Numbered from the stretch's first letter, positions 42,985 through 51,231 are shown. The stretch: 53,503 bases of DNA from Cryomorphaceae bacterium (GCA_003565555.1 PXBH01000204.1:1-53503); one strand, 5' to 3'. Numbers and translations: made by a program. Notes: generated from the letters alone by a model not told the origin.

Positions 42985-44244
42985 TTAAACCAAATCTAAA
43001 GTTTCCGTAACAGCTTCCGCCGCCCGAATTCCCGACCGAAGTGCTGCATCGATAGATCCGTTGAGCAGATAATCTCCTGCCAGATAAATATGTGAGCCGA
43101 TTTGTGTCTGCTCCGCGGGCAGATCATTCTTCGGGCTTTCTACTGCGGGAAGGGCTTTCGGAATGCGGAAAGTTTTGATGTGGGTTAATTCGCCGGGTTT
43201 GGCGCCGACGAGCTTACCGAGGACTTCCGCCACCTGCAGGTGGGTGGCATCGGAACCGTCGCGTACGGTCACGCTCCACAAAGATTTGCCGGAAGGGGCG
43301 CATCCGGGCTGTACCTCGTCGTGGCGGCAGTAGTTGTTGATCGGACTTTTACTGCGGGCGTCGAGCCCGATGGTGCGGCGCATGTTTTTCAACTTGTCGC
43401 TTCCGCCGAAAAACATGGTCACGGTACTGCGGTATTTCTGCGCTTCGTCCATTTGCGGGAGGATGCGCTTGGGGTCGCAGGCGATGATGACCTTTTTTGC
43501 CGAAAGGCGCTCACCCGACTTGAGGGTCACCAATCCCTCTTGGGTCACGCTCTCCACAGGCGATTTCACGCGGAGGTCAGTGCGCGACAGACGGGCAGCC
43601 AATTGGTCGGGCAATGCGCCCATTCCTTTTGCCGGAAGGCCCGCGGCGCCGATCGAGAAATACCTGAACACATAGCGAAACATGGATGCCGGGGTGTCCA
43701 GCTTGCGCTCCAGAAAGATGCCGCCGAAGAAAGGGACGAAAAAATTGCCGATGATCTTCGGCGAAAAACCGAATTTGCGGAGGTATTCCATGGTGGTGAG
43801 GCCGTCGTCGGCAAAAACTTCGTCGGAGGTTTGTGCTTGGAGTTTGCGCGTGAGCCGCCACATATTGTACTTGTCGCCGAGGGTGCCCACGCGCGAGAAG
43901 GCCATCTCGAGAAGCTTTCCGCTGTCGCGGAGTGGGTCGCTGATGCGAAAACTGCCTTGGTCGTCGGTGATGAGGGCGCCGGAAGCAAAGGTGCCGAGAT
44001 CGAGGGCCTCCATATCAAAAACTTCGTTTGACTTTTCGTAAGCGGTGAGCAGCACCTGAAATCCGCGGTCGAGGAGGTAGCCGTTTACAGCATCGGTCTT
44101 GACGCGGCCGCCCGGGCGGTCTGTGGCTTCGAGGAGTACGGGATTGTGGCCCGCTTTCTCGCATTCGAGCGCCGCTGTGAGCCCTGAAAGGCCCGCACCG
44201 ATGATTACAATTTCAACTTCTTCCCGCTTATTTTCCTCAGCCAT
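42985..44244 (-). CDS. FAD-dependent amine-oxidase/phytoene-desaturase-like oxidoreductase
   Basis: A flavoprotein of about 419 aa. It opens EVEIVIIGAGLSGLTAALECEKAG, the dinucleotide-binding motif, followed by LLEATDRPGGRVKTD, the second FAD motif of the amine-oxidase/protoporphyrinogen-oxidase superfamily. The C-terminal FAD-binding part reads IYLAGDYLLNGSIDAALRSGIRAAEAV. The substrate is not evident: members of this group act on amines, carotenoids or porphyrinogens, and no carotenoid genes are adjacent. ATG 44242-44244 is chosen; a -7 box (44267-44274) rules out the longer frame. A copy of its last nine codons occurs at 40521-40549. Confidence 0.9.
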   Translation of the reverse strand: MAEENKREEVEIVIIGAGLSGLTAALECEKAGHNPVLLEATDRPGGRVKTDAVNGYLLDRGFQVLLTAYEKSNEVFDMEALDLGTFASGALITDDQGSFRISDPLRDSGKLLEMAFSRVGTLGDKYNMWRLTRKLQAQTSDEVFADDGLTTMEYLRKFGFSPKIIGNFFVPFFGGIFLERKLDTPASMFRYVFRYFSIGAAGLPAKGMGALPDQLAARLSRTDLRVKSPVESVTQEGLVTLKSGERLSAKKVIIACDPKRILPQMDEAQKYRSTVTMFFGGSDKLKNMRRTIGLDARSKSPINNYCRHDEVQPGCAPSGKSLWSVTVRDGSDATHLQVAEVLGKLVGAKPGELTHIKTFRIPKALPAVESPKNDLPAEQTQIGSHIYLAGDYLLNGSIDAALRSGIRAAEAVTETLDLV

Positions 44245-44266
44245 GTTTTTGCGTTTTAAGCTTTCG

Positions 44267-44274
44267 CAAAAGTA
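44267..44274 (-). promoter_or_regulatory. -7 promoter element of the FAD-oxidoreductase gene
   Basis: The minus strand reads TACTTTTG, an exact TAnnTTTG match, 22 bp before the chosen ATG. Confidence 0.6.
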
Positions 44275-44480
44275 AGAAAAGCAACCCTTCACGGTTTTTG
44301 TTCTGTGATCGCTGAATTGCCCTCCTGCGGGACAGACCCCGGGAATACGCTGTTCGATCGACACAAAGCTTTCTGAGCATCCTGTTCCGAATCGAAAGTT
44401 ACCTTGCGTCAGTTGCAATATGCTCGATTAAAGGGATTACGGATAAGGAGGTGAATTTTTTCGATAGGCAAGCACGAAGA

Positions 44481-44696
44481 TCAACGGTCGAGGTAACCGT
44501 ATTCTTGTTCGCTTTCCAATTCGGGTCCGTTGTATTCTCCGTGTTTGAGCACGGTCCACACCATCCAAATGATGAAGACAGGCGACAGACCGACAAGCAG
44601 GAACACCAATCCGAGATACAGCTCCAGCGAAGCCAGAACGGTGTACACCAAAAGCAGGCCTGAGACAATGGATATGGCGACCATGTCGTGTTTCAT
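44481..44696 (-). CDS. Small two-helix membrane protein
   Basis: A 71-aa protein with two hydrophobic helices (about 5-25 and 28-50), then a short charged tail (HGEYNGPELESEQEYGYLDR). The segment SPVFIIWMVWTVLKHGEYNG looks like a conserved end seen in small Bacteroidota membrane proteins, but I cannot name the family. Two other frames over the same bases are open but lack sensible membrane topology. It is transcribed toward the FAD-oxidoreductase gene, with a 236-bp gap that holds the latter's promoter. Confidence 0.7.
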   Translation of the reverse strand: MKHDMVAISIVSGLLLVYTVLASLELYLGLVFLLVGLSPVFIIWMVWTVLKHGEYNGPELESEQEYGYLDR

Positions 44697-44881
44697 ATCT
44701 TTTAAACAAGTGCGGGGCCTAAAAGTTGAAAAACGACCTGAAGAGGCGTGCGAATCGGTAACCGCATTGGGCCCCTCTCAGCAGGGCATCCGGGCGGCGG
44801 TGCTGTCGGAGGTTTCGAGGTACGCTTCACAGATGTGAAGGAGCACGCAGAACCGGAATTTAAAGGGTCTTTTGAATGACT

Positions 44882-45026
44882 TTCCGCAGCATTGCAAATG
44901 CAGCGGAGCATTTCGATACATATCACAATCATGTGATTAAATTCAGTTCGTTCATCAAACGGTAATTCTTTGGATCTAATGTCAATCACAGTATGTGAGC
45001 TCCGCTGCATTTGCAATGCCGCGGAA
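44882..45026. repeat. 28-bp inverted repeat with 89-bp centre
   Basis: The left arm (44882-44909) and right arm (44999-45026) are reverse complements with one mismatch in 28. Each arm also contains a small internal palindrome (GCATT-GCA-AATGC). The 89-bp centre is AT-rich and holds ATCACA-N4-TGTGAT. No transposase is present. A miniature inverted-repeat element, a structured RNA or a decayed insertion would each fit. I did not find the arm sequence elsewhere in the window. Confidence 0.75.
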
Positions 45027-45258
45027 CTATTTTCAATATCTTGATTTTTAACAAGTACATTGAATAAACCTTCCGAAGCGTTGCGGTTTATCGAAGCACT
45101 ATTTGATAGATGTAATTGACTTACAGTAAAAATACTCCGACGACGGGAGGAAGTCCGTCCGGACGGGCATGCGCCCTTCGAAATTATTCTTAGCACATAC
45201 GATCATCGGGAGTTTGCTCCTTTTTTCACTTTGCCGACAGGCAAAAGCCGCGAACCCC

Positions 45259-45266
45259 TACCTTCG
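45259..45266 (+). promoter_or_regulatory. -7-like element directly before the DUF1853 start
   Basis: TACCTTCG (TAnnTTCG form) ends 4 bp before ATG 45271. If used, the mRNA would be nearly leaderless and the longer frame from 45169 would not be translated. Confidence 0.4.
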
Positions 45267-45270
45267 CCGA

Positions 45271-46092
45271 ATGTCCGCAGACTTGCACAAGTCCTTCTCG
45301 CACGCGCTTCGCATGCGAGGATTTCTCGATTCGCCTTCGCTTTTTGAGGAGGCCCTGCCCGACGGCACACGGGTTTTTCACGCTGAAGGAGTCGGGGCCG
45401 TTCCCGATGATTTCTCGGTCGGAGAGGACGGTGCGATGCGCCTCGGGCATATGGCGGAGCACTACTTCGCAGCTTGGCTGGAGGCACATCCCCGCTACGA
45501 GCGAAGGGTTCAAAACCTGCAAGTCATCTCCGACGGGGATACCTTGGGAGAAATCGACTTCATTGTAGACGATCTTAGGGCCGGAGAGACTTTGCACATT
45601 GAATTGGCTTACAAAATTTATGTGCTCCGTGAAACCGATGAGGGTCCGGAGTGGACCGGTCCCAACGGCAAGGATTCCCTTCACGGCAAATTGCAAAAGC
45701 TCCGATCGCGGCAATTCCCGCTTGCGTCCCATCCTGTTTGCCGAAAGGCTCTTTCCGCCTTAGGTATAGCGCCGGAAGCCCTGCAGTCCGCGGCCTGTAT
45801 CAAGGGGCAACTATACGTCCCGCGCGGATACCGGGGCCCGCTGCCCGACGGCCTCAATCCGGAGGCCGTGGCGGGAGCAATGATGACCCGTGCGGAATTT
45901 GATGACCGGGATTTCGGCGGTGCTGCTTTTTTCGTGCCGTCGGGTGCAGACCGCATGGTGCATCCCCGCGGCGCAAATGCAGATTGGACGGATAAAGCCG
46001 CTGCGGTCCGCACCCTGTCGAAATCAGACCGTGCCGCGATGGTATGGGTGCGTGATGCCGACGGCGGCTTTGAGCGGTTGATTGTTATTTGA
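45271..46092 (+). CDS. DUF1853 family protein
   Basis: A protein of about 273 aa whose central part follows the DUF1853 pattern: LGHMAEHYFAAWLEAHPRY, then GEIDFIVDD, then LHIELAYKIYVL, then WTGPNGKDSLHGKLQKLRSRQFPL. The GEIDF…ELAYK arrangement resembles a PD-(D/E)xK nuclease core (Asp, Glu, Lys), and the family is thought to share that fold; activity is not established. ATG 45271 is preferred; an upstream ATG at 45169 adds a signal-like segment but would lie ahead of the -7-like box. The gene stands alone, next to the inverted repeat, and ends at a bidirectional terminator. Confidence 0.82.
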   Translation: MSADLHKSFSHALRMRGFLDSPSLFEEALPDGTRVFHAEGVGAVPDDFSVGEDGAMRLGHMAEHYFAAWLEAHPRYERRVQNLQVISDGDTLGEIDFIVDDLRAGETLHIELAYKIYVLRETDEGPEWTGPNGKDSLHGKLQKLRSRQFPLASHPVCRKALSALGIAPEALQSAACIKGQLYVPRGYRGPLPDGLNPEAVAGAMMTRAEFDDRDFGGAAFFVPSGADRMVHPRGANADWTDKAAAVRTLSKSDRAAMVWVRDADGGFERLIVI

Positions 46093-46108
46093 CAGGCATT
46101 TTGCCCCA

Positions 46109-46144
46109 CAAAAAAATGCCGCACCTTGCAGCGCGGCATTTTCC
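46109..46144. terminator. Bidirectional terminator after the DUF1853 gene
   Basis: Perfect 8-bp stem AATGCCGC (46115-46122)/GCGGCATT (46133-46140) with a 10-nt loop, an A-run on the left and TT on the right. It lies between the converging DUF1853 gene and the PepSY-like gene. Confidence 0.8.
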
Positions 46145-46160
46145 GTTTTTTCCGTTTCGA

Positions 46161-46487
46161 TCAGCTGTCCATTTCTTTCATGGGCTTGCCGTCTTTGGTG
46201 AATTTCACTTTTCGGGTTTCTTCCCCTTTTTTCAGTTTCACCTTGTACACCCATCCGTCGTCGGTTTTCATTTTCCAAGCCTTCTCGGGCAACCATCCGG
46301 CGTATTCGGGGCCTTTGAGTGCTGCGGAAACTTCATTGGGAAGCTTGTTCAGATCCACTTCTTTCTTTTCCTTGTCCTGCTCATTGAGGATGATTACGGT
46401 TTCTGAAGGGGCGTCTTGCGCAGCGAAACTGATGGCCGGTGCGGCCATAAATGCAGCTGCCAAAAATGCTGTTGCTAACTTTTTCAT
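46161..46487 (-). CDS. Small secreted PepSY-like protein
   Basis: A 108-aa exported protein with a Sec signal peptide (KKLATAFLAAAFMAAPAISFAAQ). The mature part contains VDLNKLPNEVSAALKGPEYAGWLPEKAWKM and WVYKVKLKKGEETRKVKFTKDGKPM, the helix-then-beta-hairpin pattern of PepSY-like domains common in secreted Bacteroidota proteins. Their role is thought to be inhibition or binding in the periplasm, but it is not settled. ATG 46485-46487 starts the signal peptide; a longer frame upstream is not protein-like. It ends at the terminator at 46109-46144. Confidence 0.8.
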   Translation of the reverse strand: MKKLATAFLAAAFMAAPAISFAAQDAPSETVIILNEQDKEKKEVDLNKLPNEVSAALKGPEYAGWLPEKAWKMKTDDGWVYKVKLKKGEETRKVKFTKDGKPMKEMDS

Positions 46488-46903
46488 GATGTGTAGTTTT
46501 TGGGATTCACACGTTAGAGTGCAAGGATGGTTCCCGAAACGGCATGTAAGCGGCAATTTGAGTTAAGTTGCAGTTATTCAAATTTGTGATGGCTGAATGC
46601 GGAGTGTTCAGCCCGAAGCGCACAGCGCGGAATGTGAGGAGAAATGCCGCGTTATGCCTCTGAAATTCTACGCTTGTGAAAGCGGTGCCTGACTGTGAAG
46701 ATCGGAGAGACTGCGGGAGTTTTGATTGATTTTTCTATCGTATCAAAGTGATTTGAACGTTCTGTCAGCAAATGCGTTGAGTCCGATTTTGTACTTTGGC
46801 CTTCAAGCTTTTCTTTTTCCTCTGCGGAAAGTTTTTCGCGTATGGCGCATTCTCCTTTCTCAGACACTTCAGTTTAATAACTTTGGGCTCTTAAAATAAG
46901 CGG
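46488..46903. other. 416-bp non-coding gap
   Basis: I find no convincing gene in this stretch. A 71-codon frame on the minus strand (46652-46867, GTG start, charged) lacks family features. A 7-bp inverted repeat GGCTGAA (46591-46597)/TTCAGCC (46607-46613) without a T-tract and the promoter box at 46878-46885 are the only structures seen. Confidence 0.5.
46878..46885 (+). promoter_or_regulatory. -7 promoter element of the 46.9-50.6 kb envelope operon
   Basis: TAACTTTG, an exact TAnnTTTG match, lies 18 bp before the ATG at 46904. Confidence 0.6.
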
Positions 46904-48874
46904 ATGAGCCGAGCGGGAGCTGCAATATTCTTATTCTTCATTCTCAATTTCGACGTGGACTGTTGTTTTTCACAGGTTACGGAGAAGTATTCGGGAGAAG
47001 CAACCTTTGGCGGCGAAGGCTTCGATGCCGAGTTTGAGTTCTACGAGGAGGGCGGCGATACGGTCTATCACGGTTCCTTTTTCCTGAACCGTCCGTTGGC
47101 AGACCACAAAATTGAGGATCCTTTTAATTTTTTAACAGTGGAGGGATCCTTCCATCGGGGGACTCCGGACAAAATGTGGAAGGTAAGTACCGGAGAGTTT
47201 TCGGTGAACGGGAAAGCGGAATACCGCAATTATGCCTACATCAAACAGGTTGAGGGTATCGAAATGCATACCACCGCCTATTTTGACCGTGGTCAGAGAA
47301 CAGGAACGTGGAAAATGTTTGAGTGGGAAATCGAAGCTTCTGAGGTGAAAGATACCTTGCTCACGGCTGAAATCGCTTTTGAAAAAGATCTGCTCTACGG
47401 GCCGCTCAAATTTCAAGATCCTGTCCACCTCCTGAACGGGATGATCGGGCCTGAGGAACAGGCATCCGGAACCTGGGAATTCTCCAAAAAGGGCGATGGG
47501 TCATCCGAAAAGAGTATGGTCCAGCGGTGGAGATTTTCTGACGCGCGCCTTACGGAAAAGATTGTCGAGCAAGAAGGCGCCGAGATCAATTACAGGATTT
47601 TCAGAGATACCCTGACCGATGGCGAGCCTGAATTCATGGAGATATCGCCTAAATTTTTTGAAATCGTCCGCCTCACCGCATCTATTACGAATGAAGGAAT
47701 TTTTGATCAATCACATTTTGAGCACGGGTTTGAGGAGTTTTATGCAGAGACGGTTGATTTGATATTGTCTTCTGACAGCCTTCTTTTCATTGCGGCGGGC
47801 AAGGAAGTGGCATTTCCCGTGATGACGGAGGTGTTCAAATTTCCGCTCAGCAGACAAGAGCGCAGAGATTTAGAGAAAGCAAGGGAAGCGGCAGTCTCCG
47901 TTCGTCAGTTGATTGATCTTCTGGAGCGGGATCCGCAAATCAATTTAGCTCGAATTTCTACGCCGGAAGTGTCATGGTACATGGGCGTTGTACATTTGAT
48001 CGACGATCAGTATTTAGCACCTATTGACGAAGTGCTTCACTTGTTGGACGAGGGTGTTTTGGAATTCATCGATCGAGACAGGTACATAACCACCAGAATG
48101 AATTTCTCACCTGAAATCAAGGGCGAAACTGCAGTAGAGGACTCCGTCGTACAGGTGGAATATCAGTTTCAAGCGTATGAATTTGAAGCAGAAGAGGCCC
48201 CCGTAAAGCGCGTGCGAAATCTCGCCGAAGGATTGGTCAGCGAGATTGAGCTGATCAATGACAGTTTGGAGCTTTTCATTTTTGAGATTCGAAAGGAAGA
48301 AGAGCTCACGGGGAAAGAAGGAGAACTTTTCGAGCGTTTCGAAGAGCTGCAGGCGTTGGCTGATTCGGTGTTGACCGAAGAGTTGGATGAACTGGCGGGA
48401 TTTAAGCTCAACGAAGAGATAAATGATTTCTTGAAATCTAAAATTGCTGATTATGCATCCATTGAGTCCTCCACAGAGCGGATGCAGGTGGTGGAAGGAA
48501 TTTTGGCTTGTCTGGATAAGACAGAGAACTTGATTCTGGTTTTAGAAAGCTCTCTTCAAAATTACTATGCTACCCGTGATGCCTACAAGCGGCAGGTGTT
48601 TAACCCATACACGTACACCTACATGGAGGAAACCATTAAGCCGACCATCTTCAAGTCGTTTGAGAGAGTCATTCTTCCCGGTGTATACAATAATGTAAAA
48701 CGGTTAAATTGTGAGAATGTCGAAGATATTAAGTCAAATTTCACCGGGCTCTTCGATGGAATGAATGATGTTCTGAATAAGGATACCAAGCGAGAACAGC
48801 GTCAAATAAAAAGGGTAGATGATCCGGCTGAGGCTGCGGAAATATTGGGCTTTCGTTTAATTTTCAAAGATTGA
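46904..48874 (+). CDS. Large secreted protein with MORN/YwqK-like N-terminus and helical C-terminus
   Basis: A 656-aa protein with a signal peptide (AAIFLFFILNFDVDCCFSQ). Residues of about 25-200 are beta-rich with repeated units ending G-T-W-K/G-P-L-K (for example RGQRTGTWKMFEWE and LLYGPLKFQ), resembling MORN/YwqK-type repeats. Residues of about 320-650 are acidic and strongly helical with coiled-coil character (ELINDSLELFIFEIRKEEEL…). I recognise no named family. It is the first gene of a three-gene operon: its stop overlaps the start of the DUF2490 gene (TGATG). Base composition looks less GC-rich than the neighbouring core genes. Localisation is periplasmic or outer-membrane-associated by inference. 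Confidence 0.82.
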   Translation: MSRAGAAIFLFFILNFDVDCCFSQVTEKYSGEATFGGEGFDAEFEFYEEGGDTVYHGSFFLNRPLADHKIEDPFNFLTVEGSFHRGTPDKMWKVSTGEFSVNGKAEYRNYAYIKQVEGIEMHTTAYFDRGQRTGTWKMFEWEIEASEVKDTLLTAEIAFEKDLLYGPLKFQDPVHLLNGMIGPEEQASGTWEFSKKGDGSSEKSMVQRWRFSDARLTEKIVEQEGAEINYRIFRDTLTDGEPEFMEISPKFFEIVRLTASITNEGIFDQSHFEHGFEEFYAETVDLILSSDSLLFIAAGKEVAFPVMTEVFKFPLSRQERRDLEKAREAAVSVRQLIDLLERDPQINLARISTPEVSWYMGVVHLIDDQYLAPIDEVLHLLDEGVLEFIDRDRYITTRMNFSPEIKGETAVEDSVVQVEYQFQAYEFEAEEAPVKRVRNLAEGLVSEIELINDSLELFIFEIRKEEELTGKEGELFERFEELQALADSVLTEELDELAGFKLNEEINDFLKSKIADYASIESSTERMQVVEGILACLDKTENLILVLESSLQNYYATRDAYKRQVFNPYTYTYMEETIKPTIFKSFERVILPGVYNNVKRLNCENVEDIKSNFTGLFDGMNDVLNKDTKREQRQIKRVDDPAEAAEILGFRLIFKD

Positions 48875-49692
48875 TGCTGAGGATGAGGGCGAAAGTACCG
48901 GTTTTTATTGTTTTGCTCCTGATCATTGCATCGGCTTCTCATGCACAGGATGCCCCGCGTCAGCGTGAGTTTCAGGATTTGCGCTCGCTTTTGTGGTTGG
49001 GATCCTATAATCAGTTTCGCCTGGGTGACAAATGGTTTTGGCGGGCTGAGTTTCACTACCGCAGGGGTGACCACGACGGGGTGCCTTTCGTCGGAAGGAT
49101 GAACCAAATTTACAACAGACACGCCATTAATTACCTGGTATCTCCTACCTTCAATATTTCGGCAGGGGTGGTTTTGCGTTTGGATTTTACACCCAACCCC
49201 GGCGACGATAATCTCGAGTATGTCGTTCCCGAACCCCGGTTTTGGCACGAATACCTCTGGGTAGTGCCCTGGCCGCGCTTTCAGATGTACCACCGGATCC
49301 GTATTGAGCACCGCTGGAGCAGGAACAATGATATAGACAGCGATTGGATCTACCGCGACCGTTGGCGCTACAAGTTTTTTATGAAAATTCCCCTGAACAG
49401 TATGCGTCTCGAGCCGGGAACCATCTTCTTCAACCCGGATGTTGAAATCCTGATGCATAGCGGTAAGCCCGTGATCGACAGCCCTTTTGAGGATTTGAGG
49501 TTGTATCCCTCTTTCGGCTACATCCAAAGCCCGCGGGTGACTTACACTGCGGGAATCATGTATACCACGGGCCAAGCCCTTCATGACGGAAGCATATACC
49601 GTCAGCGCTGGGTGGTGCGGATCAATGCGTACATTAACCTCGATTTCAGGAGTGAAGCCAAGAAGGTGCCTTCGATCAGATTGTCGGATTAA
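48874..49692 (+). CDS. DUF2490 family outer-membrane beta-barrel
   Basis: A protein of about 272 aa of the DUF2490 family. A signal peptide (MRAKVPVFIVLLLIIASASHAQ-like) precedes barrel strands typical of the family: FRLGDKWFWRAEFHYRR, IYNRHAINYLVSPTFNISAGVV, EPRFWHEYLWVVPWPRFQMYHR and RIEHRWSR, ending in paired strands up to INLDFR. The family is thought to form outer-membrane barrels of unknown role. ATG 48874 overlaps the preceding stop codon, so translation is coupled. The MORN protein gene follows after 14 bp. It may supply the outer-membrane part of an envelope module with its two neighbours. Confidence 0.88.
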   Translation: MLRMRAKVPVFIVLLLIIASASHAQDAPRQREFQDLRSLLWLGSYNQFRLGDKWFWRAEFHYRRGDHDGVPFVGRMNQIYNRHAINYLVSPTFNISAGVVLRLDFTPNPGDDNLEYVVPEPRFWHEYLWVVPWPRFQMYHRIRIEHRWSRNNDIDSDWIYRDRWRYKFFMKIPLNSMRLEPGTIFFNPDVEILMHSGKPVIDSPFEDLRLYPSFGYIQSPRVTYTAGIMYTTGQALHDGSIYRQRWVVRINAYINLDFRSEAKKVPSIRLSD

Positions 49693-49706
49693 CAACGCGA
49701 AGTGAA

Positions 49707-50591
49707 ATGAAAAGAAAATTGTCATTGGTTATCTCTGCAGGACTCACAATAGCTGTGGTGCTGCTTTCCGCATATGCCTGGCACCAAGAGGGAGAAGCTG
49801 AAAACCTCCGCAATGAAGTCCGGGCAATGGGGGAGCTTCTCGCCATGAAAGACGTTGAGCATGCGGAAATGGAGAAGCGGATTAAAGCTGATGAGCTCTT
49901 TATCTCCGGAGATTACGACGCGGCGATGGCGCTCTATGAGGAAATTATCAAAGATGCAGAAGAAAAAAGTATCATTCTGCATCGGACAGAGGCGAGAAGC
50001 AGGACAGACAGCTTGCGCATGACGCTTACCGCAAAAGAGCGCGAGCAGCGTGACCGCATGAACACGCTTCAAACTTCCCTCGAGAAGGAAATTGAAACGG
50101 CTGACAGCTTGTATGCCCTCAGGACAGACTCCGTAAAGCGTATACTTTCCGATGAGATTTCTCGGCTCAAGGCTGAGTTGATCGATACAAGAGAAAAGTT
50201 GGAGGCCATTCCTGACTTCCGCAAGCTTGAATTTTACAGCAAGGCAGGCAATAAGACCACCTATTTCGGTGCCGTGGCAAACGGAAGGGCAAACGGCAAA
50301 GGTATGGGGTACTATACCACCGGAAACGTCTACGTCGGTCAGTGGAAAGACAACTTAAAACACGGTGAGGACGGTGTGTTCAGGTGGATCAGCGGAGAGC
50401 GGTATGAGGGAAGCTACGTGAAGGATAAGCGTGCCGGGTACGGAGTGTACTATTGGGCGAACGGCGAAAAGTACGAAGGAGAATGGGAAGACGATCAGAG
50501 AAGCGGTATCGGAACCCTGTTTGACAGAGACAACAATATCAAGCTGAAAGGCGAGTGGAAAAAAGGAGAACTTGTCAACGCGATTGAATAA
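49707..50591 (+). CDS. Membrane-anchored coiled-coil protein with MORN repeats
   Basis: A 294-aa protein with one N-terminal membrane helix (SLVISAGLTIAVVLLSAYA), a TPR-like unit (ADELFISGDYDAAMALYEEII), a long coiled coil (about 85-165, rich in Glu, Arg and Lys), then four or five MORN repeats from about 175 on: NGKGMGYYTTGNVYVGQWKDN, HGEDGVFRWISGERYEGSYV, AGYGVYYWANGEKYEGEWED and SGIGTLFDRDN. MORN repeats bind lipids or proteins. Topology would place the repeats in the periplasm. It is the last gene of the operon and ends 18 bp from the convergent PorT-like gene. Confidence 0.85.
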   Translation: MKRKLSLVISAGLTIAVVLLSAYAWHQEGEAENLRNEVRAMGELLAMKDVEHAEMEKRIKADELFISGDYDAAMALYEEIIKDAEEKSIILHRTEARSRTDSLRMTLTAKEREQRDRMNTLQTSLEKEIETADSLYALRTDSVKRILSDEISRLKAELIDTREKLEAIPDFRKLEFYSKAGNKTTYFGAVANGRANGKGMGYYTTGNVYVGQWKDNLKHGEDGVFRWISGERYEGSYVKDKRAGYGVYYWANGEKYEGEWEDDQRSGIGTLFDRDNNIKLKGEWKKGELVNAIE

Positions 50592-50609
50592 GCCCCCGTT
50601 AACCACTTC

Positions 50610-51227
50610 TTACTTCAACCGGTAGCCGAAGTACACTTGGATGGTCATATTGGTCGGGTTTCTTCCGCCGAAGGGCAAAGTGCCTTCACGACCCTGAAGC
50701 GGGACAAATCCGTGGTTGTACCGCACCCCGATAAATCGATTCTTATCCAGAAAATACTCAAGCCCCATGAGGGTGGAATAGTCCATCGTAGTCAAACTTC
50801 CGGTCACAGACCCCTCATTGCTTCCCCCTTCAACCCCTGAGAAGTCCGCGTGGCCGAAGAGCAAAAGGCTCGGTTGAAAACCCAAATTTAAAGTAAGGTT
50901 CTGTACCAGATCAATACCGAACATCACGTTGATATCGGCATAGTAGAGGCCTACATTGTTCGGAGCAGCGGTATTCCAGGCAAGGGTGCCCTTATGGGAT
51001 AAAAGCAACTCTGTTTTTACATAGAGTACCTGATCTCCGCCCCACATGGCAAAACCGCCGATTTGCGCTCCCGGCCGGATGTTTTGATTCCTTTGACCCA
51101 TGATATTGTTCATGGTCAGGCCGCCTTTTACCCCGTAACTTTGCGCTGATAATCTGAAGGGGATGGCAGAAAGGCCGGAAAGCAATGCTATGAATAAAAC
51201 TTGCCTGTGGATGCGTTTTTTAAACAT
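50610..51227 (-). CDS. Outer-membrane beta-barrel protein (PorT-like)
   Basis: A protein of about 205 aa with a signal peptide (KKRIHRQVLFIALLSGLSAIPFRLSAQ) and an eight-strand barrel pattern. It opens SYGVKGGLTMNNIMGQ, the family start, continues through PGAQIGGFAMWGG and LTLNLGFQPSLLLFGHADFSG, and ends MTIQVYFGYRLK with an aromatic-containing last strand. The start is ATG 51225-51227 since a -7 box (TACTTTCG, 51232-51239) lies only 4 bp upstream; the longer frame is excluded. The specific role is unknown. It converges on the MORN operon with 18 bp between. Confidence 0.85.
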   Translation of the reverse strand: MFKKRIHRQVLFIALLSGLSAIPFRLSAQSYGVKGGLTMNNIMGQRNQNIRPGAQIGGFAMWGGDQVLYVKTELLLSHKGTLAWNTAAPNNVGLYYADINVMFGIDLVQNLTLNLGFQPSLLLFGHADFSGVEGGSNEGSVTGSLTTMDYSTLMGLEYFLDKNRFIGVRYNHGFVPLQGREGTLPFGGRNPTNMTIQVYFGYRLK

Positions 51228-51231
51228 TGCG

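Larger units (their letters stand above)
44697..45270. other. Non-coding gap with a long inverted repeat
   Basis: I see no credible gene in this stretch. An open frame on the minus strand (44702-45196) has no protein-like pattern. Its central part (about 44880-45130) looks richer in A and T than the flanking genes by eye. It holds the 28-bp inverted repeat listed separately, a perfect small palindrome CGTCCGGACG near 45155, and ATCACA-ATCA-TGTGAT inside the repeat's centre. It may be a decayed mobile element or a regulatory RNA region; neither can be shown here. Confidence 0.5.

Noticed and set aside
44702-45196. A 164-codon open frame on the minus strand over the inverted repeat
   Set aside because: No hydrophobic core pattern, no family signature, very high Ser/Arg content and no start context. 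It is open by chance across the repeat arms.
46652-46867. A 71-codon, GTG-started frame on the minus strand in the gap before the envelope operon
   Set aside because: The product is charged and shows no fold or family pattern, and no promoter box or coupled neighbour supports it.
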